This document shows, piece after piece, positions 1-5,493 of a stretch of DNA of 5,493 bases; the stretch's first letter is position 1, and each line of letters starts with the position of its first letter. The position numbers were made by a program, and so were the translations under genes. Source of the DNA: JBKJTP01 sp046590195. GTDB taxonomy: Bacteria; Bacteroidota; Ignavibacteria; Palsa-1295. The notes below the pieces were generated by a model. The model did not search any database, was not told the DNA's origin, and saw only the letters and a program-made list of their open reading frames with translations. The stretch spans positions 1-5,493 of the forward strand of contig JBKJTP010000039.1 in NCBI GenBank assembly GCA_046590195.1, given 5' to 3'.

Positions 1-1
1 C

Positions 2-2077
2 ACGCCACACCGCTTTGATGACTTCGATTACATCATGAGCATCGCAGTCGATCCATCGAACTTGCTGGAAGACGAGGTGTATTGCGCTACAACACGTGCG
101 ATCTATCGCAGCATCGATGGCGGACTCAACTGGGATCTCGTGCTCGGCTCGCCAGGCGGAAGAGGATCGTATTGCGAAGTGATCGCGACTTCGAATGGTG
201 TCATGTATGCCTCGATCCCATCGGCCTCAGCTTCTGGCGGGCTCTATCGCTCAACTGACGGTCTGAAGTGGGTCAATATCACGCCTAATGAACTGAACGT
301 CGAGTTTGAACGGGTCGTCATCGCAGCAGCACCGCTGGACGAGAACCAGGTCTACTTCCTGATCAATACGCCTGGTGCCGGTACCAATGGCAATGCATTC
401 TTCAAGTATACATATATAAAGGGTGATGGCAGTGGAAATGACGGAGGATGGGAGAACCGCACCGCCTACCTGCCGAAGAGTCTCGAGACATATTACTCCT
501 ACTGCATGGTGCTCATGGTTCACGAGAATGATCCTGAGATCGTCTATGTCGGGGGGATGAACCTCTATCGTTCAACGAACGGCTATGCTAGCCGTGACAT
601 GACCGAGCGCATTGGTGGACACGACTTTGCATCTCACCACGCCGATCAACATGTGCTCGCACGCGTGCCGGGTGAGCCCGACGTGTTCTATAGCGGCAGC
701 GATGGCGGCGTGCATCGCACGGATAACATCAACGAATCGCCTGTACAATGGACGGACTGCAATCAAGGCTACGTAACCTCACAGTTCTATACTGTCGGTG
801 TCGATCACGAAACGCGCGGCTCGGATCTCATCATGGGCGGCTTGCAGGACAACGGCACCTGGATCTCGAGGGCGCAAACACGCGATTGGCAGAATCTCTG
901 GGGTGCGGACGGCGGATACGTCAAGGTCATCGGTGAAGGCAAAACAGTCTTCGCATCGTGGCAGCAGGGTGTGATCTACCGTCTTGAGCGTGACAACGAT
1001 GGAGCAGTAACAGGGTGGACGCGTATCGATCCAGCGAATGCATGGAGCTACGACTTCATCAATCCCTTCGCAGTCGATCCGATCGACCCGAACAAGATGT
1101 ACGTGGCGGAAGGGCAGAACATCTGGCAGACAGACTCAGCGATGCTGATCCAAAACGGTTCTGGCAACCAAGCGACTTCTGGATGGAAGTGGTTTCGCGC
1201 AGCGACGGGACAGCAAGTCTCAGCACTAAGTGTCTCGCGTAAACCGGAGAACATTCTCTACTTTGGTACTCGCAGCGGAGACCTGTATCGCGTCGACAAT
1301 GCAAGCGATTCAAAGCCGACGCCGACCAAGATCTCAACCGGCAAAGGATTACCTGGTGGCTATGTCAGCGCGATCTCGATCGATCCGACCGATGCGCAGA
1401 AGGTGCTCGTTGCGTATAGCAACTACGGCATCCAGAGCATGTCGTACACAAGCGATGGTGGAGAGACATGGTCGCTCGTTGCAGGGAATCTCGAAGAGAA
1501 TCCTGATGGCACAGGCTCTGGGCCAGCAGTGAAGTGGGTCGCGACGCTTCCTGGTCAATCGACAACGATCTACTTCGCCGGTACGACAACAGGATTATAC
1601 TCGACATACAAGCTCGATGGCCCGAACACGATCTGGGTGCTAGAGGCTGAGAGCGTCATTGGCAACACTGTCGTCGACATGATCGACGTGCGCCATCACG
1701 ATGGCTTTGTCGCGGTCGCAACGCATGGCAATGGCGTCTATAGTGCAATCGTCGATATTCCAGGCGGACCGATCAGCAATGTTGCAACCAACCAGACAGA
1801 GGCTCCGTCGCTTGCGATGCACATCTCCCCGAATCCATCCAACAGCCTGACACGCATTGGCTTCGAACTGCATCAGTTCTCGCCGGTCGAGATCAGCATC
1901 ATCGATCTAAGCGGCAACATCGTCTTCTCGCAACGCGATCAACTTCCCGCAGGCATGCACGCGATCAAGTGGAATGGCCTCGACCAGTTCAACCGTCCAT
2001 TGCCATCCGGCAGTTATACCGCCATAATTCGTACTCCACGCGCTACAGAGAGCCGTAAGATCGTCCGGATCAAATAA
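2..2077 (+). CDS. Secreted Asp-box (BNR/sortilin-like) beta-propeller protein with C-terminal T9SS sorting domain, 5'-partial
   Basis: The reading frame is open to the left edge. The first in-window ATG (position 35) falls inside a propeller repeat and is preceded by in-frame codons (TPHRFDDFDYI), so the true start and any signal peptide lie outside. Numbering from that ATG, Asp-box motifs (S-x-D-x-G-x-x-W type) are seen at about 26-33 (SIDGGLNW), 73-79 (STDGLKW) and 472-479 (TSDGGETW), with weaker ones near 180 and 222. The recurring 'AVDPxxPNxVYVA' strands typical of such propellers occur near 4-18, 346-358 and 448-460. GLQDNGTW (269-276) and ATHGNGVY (562-569) resemble motifs common in large Bacteroidota propeller proteins. 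From about 597 to 680 there is a beta-sandwich with SPNPS, WNGLDQFNRPLPSGSY and a basic end (RKIVRIK), matching FlgD-like/T9SS type A sorting domains. It is probably exported and surface-attached or released. No catalytic residues are recognised, so the role is unknown; glycan binding or adhesion would be guesses. Stop TAA at 2075-2077. Confidence 0.88.
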   Translation, partial: TPHRFDDFDYIMSIAVDPSNLLEDEVYCATTRAIYRSIDGGLNWDLVLGSPGGRGSYCEVIATSNGVMYASIPSASASGGLYRSTDGLKWVNITPNELNVEFERVVIAAAPLDENQVYFLINTPGAGTNGNAFFKYTYIKGDGSGNDGGWENRTAYLPKSLETYYSYCMVLMVHENDPEIVYVGGMNLYRSTNGYASRDMTERIGGHDFASHHADQHVLARVPGEPDVFYSGSDGGVHRTDNINESPVQWTDCNQGYVTSQFYTVGVDHETRGSDLIMGGLQDNGTWISRAQTRDWQNLWGADGGYVKVIGEGKTVFASWQQGVIYRLERDNDGAVTGWTRIDPANAWSYDFINPFAVDPIDPNKMYVAEGQNIWQTDSAMLIQNGSGNQATSGWKWFRAATGQQVSALSVSRKPENILYFGTRSGDLYRVDNASDSKPTPTKISTGKGLPGGYVSAISIDPTDAQKVLVAYSNYGIQSMSYTSDGGETWSLVAGNLEENPDGTGSGPAVKWVATLPGQSTTIYFAGTTTGLYSTYKLDGPNTIWVLEAESVIGNTVVDMIDVRHHDGFVAVATHGNGVYSAIVDIPGGPISNVATNQTEAPSLAMHISPNPSNSLTRIGFELHQFSPVEISIIDLSGNIVFSQRDQLPAGMHAIKWNGLDQFNRPLPSGSYTAIIRTPRATESRKIVRIK

Positions 2078-2101
2078 CCGTAAGGCCACATCGCAGTATG
2101 G
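2078..2101 (+). repeat. Short interspersed repeat, copy A
   Basis: This 24-base stretch starts directly after the TAA of the propeller gene. It matches copy B (2109-2132) at 22 of 24 positions, in the same orientation and 31 bases away; the differences are A/G at the sixth base and G/A at the nineteenth. It keeps the core GGCCACATCGCA, but its right half is degenerate (GTATGG then AA instead of ATATGGCC), so it folds less well than B or C. Confidence 0.75.
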
Positions 2102-2109
2102 AAATCTTC

Positions 2110-2134
2110 CGTAGGGCCACATCGCAATATGGCC
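2110..2134 (+). repeat. Short interspersed repeat, copy B (left tip of palindrome)
   Basis: The 25 bases match the reverse complement of copy C (2250-2274) at 24 positions. The unit is itself a near-palindrome: GGCCACAT, four-base loop CGCA, then ATATGGCC. The single non-Watson-Crick position is A.C if transcribed rightward but a G.U wobble if transcribed leftward, so the leftward transcript keeps a full 8-pair stem. Confidence 0.8.
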
Positions 2135-2249
2135 GCGAAGCGGGATGGGATGCAGTGGGCAAAGCGCAATGTCGTACGTGAAACGACCGCGCGCATCACC
2201 TTTCACGAACGATATACCGTTACTCCCCAACATTTGCGGTCCGCATCCC

Positions 2250-2274
2250 GGCCACATTGCGATGTGGCCCTACG
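2250..2274 (-). repeat. Short interspersed repeat, copy C, inverted (right tip of palindrome)
   Basis: On the minus strand this is the same unit as copy B with one base different. It contains a perfect hairpin, GGCCACAT-TGCG-ATGTGGCC (2250-2269, plus-strand reading), with an 8-base stem and 4-base loop. Immediately outward is a perfect 10-base palindrome, CCTACGTAGG (2269-2278). There is no U-tract on either side, so it is not a classical intrinsic terminator, although it could act as a REP-like 3' stabiliser or attenuator. Confidence 0.8.
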
Positions 2275-2284
2275 TAGGAGCGAT

Positions 2285-2303
2285 GGCTTTAAACATCAAA
2301 GCC
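2285..2303. repeat. Small inverted repeat
   Basis: GGCTTT (2285-2290) and AAAGCC (2298-2303) form a perfect 6-base stem with a 7-base loop. Its right arm overlaps the left arm of the neighbouring GC-rich inverted repeat, so the two hairpins cannot form together. At this length it may be chance. Confidence 0.4.
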
Positions 2304-2353
2304 CGGCTTGCGATGCTCTTCATCTGCCCGATGGGGAACATGCATGCCGGGCT
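2300..2353. terminator. GC-rich inverted repeat, possible weak terminator for the propeller gene
   Basis: AGCCCGGC (2300-2307) pairs with GCCGGGCT (2346-2353), and after one T-T mismatch TGC (2309-2311) pairs with GCA (2342-2344). The stem is therefore 8 plus 3 pairs around a 30-base loop. Read rightward it is followed only by a short CGTTTGG, a poor U-tract, so intrinsic termination of the plus-strand gene here is doubtful. The structure is seen directly; its function is inference. Confidence 0.35.
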
Positions 2354-2370
2354 CGTTTGGTATACCACCT

Positions 2371-2411
2371 TATAAAAGTAGCACGAGGCTACTCGTAGCG
2401 CTAGGCTACTT
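2371..2411 (-). terminator. Rho-independent terminator with tandem hairpins after the DUF1501 gene
   Basis: Read on the minus strand, AGTAGC-CTCGT-GCTACT (2393 to 2377) forms a 6-pair stem with a 5-base loop and runs straight into TTTTATA, a typical intrinsic terminator. Just before it lies a near-duplicate, GTAGC-CTAGC-GCTAC (2409 to 2395), whose first arm contains the TAG stop codon of the DUF1501 gene. The outermost arms AAGTAGC and GCTACTT (2411-2405 with 2382-2376) are also complementary, so an alternative single 7-pair hairpin enclosing the region is possible. Confidence 0.65.
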
Positions 2412-3998
2412 CGCGATCACCATGTGTCGCGTTACATCTGATTTCTCCGTCTTGAGGCGATAGAGATACATTCCATTTGCGAGATTGCCCGGAGAGAATG
2501 TTGCGCGGTTCACGCCTTCGTGGAGTCGTGCGTCAATAATGCGCTCGATCTCATTGCCCTTCATATCGAAGATACCGAGCTGCACGTACGATGCTTCTGG
2601 CAGCGCAAACTCGATCGTTGTGCTGGCAGCAACTGGATTCGGATAGTTCTGCATTAGCATCAAGCCTGGAGCAGTCGAAGAGTAATCAACGTCACCCGTA
2701 GTAGACTTGATGATGCCAAGCTTCAACCAATCCGTATTTGTCGAGTAGGTCTCGCCATTGCTTGCAGTAAGCACACCCTCGATCTCAGCATCGCTGATAC
2801 CAAGCCACTCCGACATCATCGTGGAGTAGATGTTGCGGAAATCGTGACGTGGATCGTATGCAAGATTGTTGCTGACGAGGCGGTCAAGATCCGGATCGCT
2901 GCCATAGACTGCACCCTTGACTTGCGTACCAAAGACGAAGAGTGGGGCAGAAGCACCGTGATCGGTGCCGGTACCGTTCTCAGTTGGTCGGCGGCCGAAC
3001 TCGGAGTATGTCATCGTCACTACTCGATCGGCGAGTCCCGATGCTTCGAGATCCTGCTGGAATGCGAGCATCGCTGCACTCAAGTCGCCAAGCAACGTCG
3101 CCTGATCCTGCAACTGATCGCTATGCGTGTCATAGCCAGATTGCGTCACCAAATACACTTTGGTAGAGAAGCCGCTGGCGATGACCTGCGAGACATATGA
3201 AAGCTGCGTCGCAACACCCGACGTCGGATACGTCACCTTGTTCGTCTTGACCGTGCGGTCGACGAGGCTCTTCGAATAGACCTCGGTCTCGCGTTCGATC
3301 AAGCGAACATACTCAAGCTCCTGATAGGGGATAGAGGTCGGTACTGGTATCGGATCGTAACTGTGGACGGTCTCTGCACCTTCATCCGGCAGCTTATTGA
3401 TCGCGATGCCCATGCCGCCATTCTTTCCGAGGAAAGCATTGCTCAATGAGTTACCGAACTGTATCGCGAGCGGATGGCTGCCCTTCGGAATGACATCTGG
3501 CGGATAATCGGGATACATCCCCGTTAGGAAGCGGCCGACCCACCCGGTGTTCGTGAACTTGCTGCGATCTGTTGCATTGTTCCAGATGTCGGTGCCGCGG
3601 AAGTGGCTGAGATCCATATTCGGATAACCGACATTCTGCATCACCGCCATCTTGCCTTGCGTATAGAGCGAGTTCGCTCCGGTCATCGCGGAGTTCCACG
3701 CTAGCGACTCATGGCCGGCAAGCTCGATCAGGTTGTCTTCGGTCTTTTTGAGGCCGAGCGTTGGACGATTCGTGTAGTACTTCGAGTTCGTATGCGGCAC
3801 GAGCGTGTTCAAACCGTCATTGCCGCCCGAGAGCTGGATGATGACGAGAATGTTGTCGTTCATCGCCGAAGCCTTCAGCGCTGAGCGCAACGGCGAGCGC
3901 CCAAGCGCCTTTATTGGGAAGCCACCAAGCGCCAACGGAAGTGCATTGACTGCAACACCGAGCTTGAGGCCGTTCTTAATAAAATCTCTACGTTTCAT
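2406..3998 (-). CDS. DUF1501 family exported protein with twin-arginine-like signal and C-terminal T9SS sorting domain
   Basis: Complete, 530 residues. The N-terminus (MKRRDFIK then the hydrophobic stretch about 11-27) resembles a twin-arginine signal, with a possible cleavage region near 30-35. DUF1501 signatures follow: QLSGGNDGLNTLVP (55-68), SHFRGTDIW (131-139), SGYDTHSDQ (287-295), YSEFGRRPTENGTGTDHG (331-348) and DPRHDFRNIY with SEWLG (382-400). The family belongs to the alkaline phosphatase/sulfatase-like clan; the conserved Asp/His/Glu residues in these motifs are plausible metal ligands, but no substrate is established. Residues about 448-530 form a T9SS type A sorting domain (QNYPNP, then NGMYLYRL and a final VIAK), an addition beyond the usual DUF1501 length. 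The start is fixed by the RBS (AAAGGA, 8 bases from ATG). It lies 24 bases downstream of the DUF1800 gene, so the two are very probably co-transcribed. Stop TAG lies inside the terminator stem. Confidence 0.93.
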   Translation of the reverse strand: MKRRDFIKNGLKLGVAVNALPLALGGFPIKALGRSPLRSALKASAMNDNILVIIQLSGGNDGLNTLVPHTNSKYYTNRPTLGLKKTEDNLIELAGHESLAWNSAMTGANSLYTQGKMAVMQNVGYPNMDLSHFRGTDIWNNATDRSKFTNTGWVGRFLTGMYPDYPPDVIPKGSHPLAIQFGNSLSNAFLGKNGGMGIAINKLPDEGAETVHSYDPIPVPTSIPYQELEYVRLIERETEVYSKSLVDRTVKTNKVTYPTSGVATQLSYVSQVIASGFSTKVYLVTQSGYDTHSDQLQDQATLLGDLSAAMLAFQQDLEASGLADRVVTMTYSEFGRRPTENGTGTDHGASAPLFVFGTQVKGAVYGSDPDLDRLVSNNLAYDPRHDFRNIYSTMMSEWLGISDAEIEGVLTASNGETYSTNTDWLKLGIIKSTTGDVDYSSTAPGLMLMQNYPNPVAASTTIEFALPEASYVQLGIFDMKGNEIERIIDARLHEGVNRATFSPGNLANGMYLYRLKTEKSDVTRHMVIAK

Positions 3999-4006
3999 TT
4001 CTTTGG

Positions 4007-4012
4007 TCCTTT
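4007..4012 (-). promoter_or_regulatory. Ribosome binding site of the DUF1501 gene
   Basis: On the minus strand AAAGGA ends 8 bases before the ATG at 3998, inside the 24-base gap after the DUF1800 stop codon. The spacing and purine-rich sequence support both the chosen start and translation from a shared mRNA. Confidence 0.7.
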
Positions 4013-4022
4013 CTCTAATGTG

Positions 4023-5492
4023 TTACAGTAACTGATATTCCGGCAGCGTTGCCATGTTGATCGCGAAGTAGGAGACGTATTCTTCCTTGAGATAGAAGTC
4101 ATCCTCCGGCAACTGCAGCAGGTTCAGTGTTTTGTAAAGCACATCGGTCTGTATCGGACCAAGATCGAACGTAAGCGTCGCTTCTTCGAGCTGCTTTGCA
4201 AGCACAGGACTATCAAGCTCATTCTCCGGATCGACCGCTCTGGCCCATGCCATCGGATCGAACTGCAGGTTCATTCCGCGTGAGCCTTGCCCTCCTGTTA
4301 GCCGTGGAGGATAGAGTAGCGCGATCGATGCGAGCGCATCGCGAATAGGATAGGTACCGGTGCTGACCCACGCGTGTCCTGGTTGCCAGCCCTTCACATT
4401 CGGTGGCGCGAGCAGTGTCTGCCCAAGCGCGATACCCATGTAGGTGAATGTAAGATTGGAGTGGGTAGTGTTCGGATCGGTGAAGAGAATCTGCCCATTC
4501 GCGTCTGTGCCGCGCTCTGGTGGATCGAGCGGATCGAACGCTGGCATCTTGAGTCCATGATCGCGAACGAGTCCGGCGATGAACTCCGCACCAGACTTGA
4601 GTTGCGCACCGATGACTTCCTCATCATAGAAATGATCGCTCGAGAACAGCGCCTTCATTACTGGCGTAAGCTCCCAGTTGCTCTCGATCAGCTTCTGCGC
4701 CATTGTCGTGACAACAGCTTTGTTCGGTACATAGTAGACGAACGTCATATAGATCTTCTCGCAGAGATGGTACGCAGCGTTGAAGCCACCATTCTTCGCG
4801 AAGATCATATCGACGATATCGCGCTCATTCCAATTACCAGTCTGTCCGAAGAAGGTCTTGCTGCCGCTATTGTGCGATTGCGGAATGAGGATACCCTTGA
4901 ACGGTGCAGTCGTTGTGAACTGCCAACCGCTGAGAGCTTGTGCAGCGTTCTGAATGTCTTCTTCCGTGTAGTTCGGCTCACCGGTCTGCGGATCGTTCAA
5001 GCCGAGCGTGAAGAGCTCCATCAACTCACGCGCATAATTCTCGTTGACCTGATTGCCGACGTTCTTGCCAGCAGGGTTCTTGCCGTAGTAGCTCTGATTA
5101 CCATTGAGATAAATGAGCATCGCAGGATCAACCGTAATATCATGCGTCAACTGCTTGATGTTGCCAAGCGAATCGCGGCGCAACGTATCGAGATAGGTGT
5201 AGAGCAATCCCGCGAATTGCACGGTCTCACCGGAGACGACAAAATGATTGTGCCACATGAGCGTCATCTTCTCGCGAATGGAGAGCCGCTCCTTGAGCAT
5301 CAACTCAAACCACCAATTTCGAACCTGGCCAAGCCGCGAGCGCTCTCTGCGGTTCTTGTTTATGTTGTCAAGCTGCGGATCGGTACGCTTGTAGAGAAGA
5401 AGCTCATCAACGTATGACGCAGGCTTGGGCGGAAGCGGCTGCATCGGATCGATCAGCTTATCGACCAGCGCGGCCATGGATCCCATCGCCTT
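4023..5492 (-). CDS. DUF1800 family protein, 5'-partial
   Basis: The frame is open to the right edge (codons AAG GCG precede the ATG at 5486), and family members normally have a further N-terminal segment before the 'MAALVDKLID' region, so the start and any signal peptide are outside. Numbering from that ATG (487 residues to the stop), the DUF1800 hallmarks are REKMTLMWHNHFV (72-83 region), AMLIYLNGNQS (122-132), NENYARELMELFTLG (148-162), ALSGW (184-188), FSSDHFYD (281-288), LGQTLLAPPNVKGWQPGHAW (354-373) and the ending LPEYQLL. There is no C-terminal sorting domain, unlike the other two proteins here. DUF1800 proteins are typically encoded next to a DUF1501 gene, as here; the biochemical function of the pair is not established, and I infer only that the two act together in the envelope. 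Stop TAA at 4023-4025 precedes the DUF1501 gene. Confidence 0.93.
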   Translation of the reverse strand, partial: KAMGSMAALVDKLIDPMQPLPPKPASYVDELLLYKRTDPQLDNINKNRRERSRLGQVRNWWFELMLKERLSIREKMTLMWHNHFVVSGETVQFAGLLYTYLDTLRRDSLGNIKQLTHDITVDPAMLIYLNGNQSYYGKNPAGKNVGNQVNENYARELMELFTLGLNDPQTGEPNYTEEDIQNAAQALSGWQFTTTAPFKGILIPQSHNSGSKTFFGQTGNWNERDIVDMIFAKNGGFNAAYHLCEKIYMTFVYYVPNKAVVTTMAQKLIESNWELTPVMKALFSSDHFYDEEVIGAQLKSGAEFIAGLVRDHGLKMPAFDPLDPPERGTDANGQILFTDPNTTHSNLTFTYMGIALGQTLLAPPNVKGWQPGHAWVSTGTYPIRDALASIALLYPPRLTGGQGSRGMNLQFDPMAWARAVDPENELDSPVLAKQLEEATLTFDLGPIQTDVLYKTLNLLQLPEDDFYLKEEYVSYFAINMATLPEYQLL

Positions 5493-5493
5493 C

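Larger units (their letters stand above)
2110..2274. repeat. 165-base imperfect palindrome (MITE-like or REP/BIME-like element)
   Basis: The two arms (2110-2183 and 2201-2274) align without gaps around a centre at 2192: read as reverse complements, about 52 of 74 positions match by hand count. Identity is concentrated at the tips (24 of 25, copies B and C) and near the centre, where 2172-2183 pairs with 2201-2212 with a single mismatch (CGTGAAA against TTTCACG at the core). The middle of each arm has diverged. The loop is 17 bases (2184-2200), rich in CG. Shared centring of the outer and inner matches argues for one symmetric element rather than chance repeats. No transposase is encoded. A non-autonomous palindromic mobile element or a pair of REP units in BIME-like arrangement are the two leading explanations; target-site duplications are not evident. 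Confidence 0.6.
2078..2405. other. Convergent intergenic region, no gene, dense in inverted repeats
   Basis: This 328-base gap separates the stop codons of two convergent genes, so it needs no promoter, and I see none that is convincing. Short open frames cross it in several registers but lack ribosome binding sites and owe their apparent peptide similarity to the DNA repeat. What it does hold, left to right: repeat copy A abutting the stop of the propeller gene, a 165-base imperfect palindrome bounded by copies B and C, a 6-base-stem inverted repeat (2285-2303), a longer GC-rich inverted repeat (2300-2353), and a tandem hairpin terminator for the minus-strand genes. Together these structures cover nearly the whole gap. 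Confidence 0.85.

Noticed and set aside
35..37. ATG at 35 as the true start of the propeller gene
   Set aside because: The frame is open upstream to the window edge, the ATG lies inside a propeller strand motif, there is no signal peptide after it, and no ribosome binding site precedes it.
1907..2257. Minus-strand open frame of 116 codons across the end of the propeller gene and the repeats
   Set aside because: It overlaps the sorting domain of a well-supported gene, and its repeated peptides come from the DNA repeat units; no ribosome binding site was seen.
2078..2274. CRISPR array
   Set aside because: Only two direct copies plus one inverted copy, with unequal spacing (31 and about 140 bases) and no cas genes; the inverted pair excludes an array.
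2129..2398. Two overlapping plus-strand open frames (2129-2398 and 2145-2375) in the intergenic gap
   Set aside because: Both are read through the palindrome and other inverted repeats, lack a convincing ribosome binding site, and have low-complexity translations unlike any family I know.
4374..5417. 347-codon open frame on the plus strand opposite the DUF1800 gene
   Set aside because: It lies in exact codon register with the DUF1800 gene, where antisense stops correspond to sense TTA, CTA and TCA codons that this gene rarely uses. The translation shows no recognisable domain, and the minus strand carries clear DUF1800 motifs.
5484..5486. ATG at 5486 as the true start of the DUF1800 gene
   Set aside because: Upstream codons remain open to the edge and the family's N-terminal segment is missing, so this is most likely an internal methionine.

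Overview
The window holds three protein genes and one compact, repeat-rich intergenic region. The gene set suggests a member of the Bacteroidota/Chlorobiota/Ignavibacteria side of the FCB group. Two of the three proteins end in the C-terminal beta-sandwich domain (NPxPS / YPNP type) used as a sorting signal by the type IX secretion system (T9SS), and T9SS is confined to that group. Base composition looks moderate (slightly above 50% GC by eye). No marker gene is present, so the phylum-level guess is inference.

Layout. (1) Positions 2-2077, plus strand: the C-terminal 691 codons of a large secreted beta-propeller protein with Asp-box (BNR/sortilin-like) repeats and a C-terminal sorting domain; its start lies left of the window. 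(2) Positions 2078-2405: a 328-base gap between convergent genes with no credible gene but strong structure. It has three copies of a ~25-base repeat (two direct, one inverted), a ~165-base imperfect palindrome whose tips are two of those copies, two further inverted repeats, and a tandem hairpin followed by a U-tract that fits a terminator for the leftward genes. (3) Positions 2406-3998, minus strand: a complete DUF1501 protein of 530 residues with a twin-arginine-like N-terminus and a T9SS-type C-terminus. (4) Positions 4023 to the right edge, minus strand: a DUF1800 protein lacking only its extreme N-terminus, which lies outside the window.

The DUF1800 and DUF1501 genes are transcribed leftward, 24 bases apart, with a good ribosome binding site in the gap. 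This is the widely seen DUF1800-DUF1501 pair, which has no firmly assigned biochemical role. All three products are probably exported, and two carry the same type of sorting domain, so the window looks like part of a secreted or cell-surface protein locus. The most unusual element is the intergenic palindrome; I found no evidence for a new multi-gene system in the coding part.
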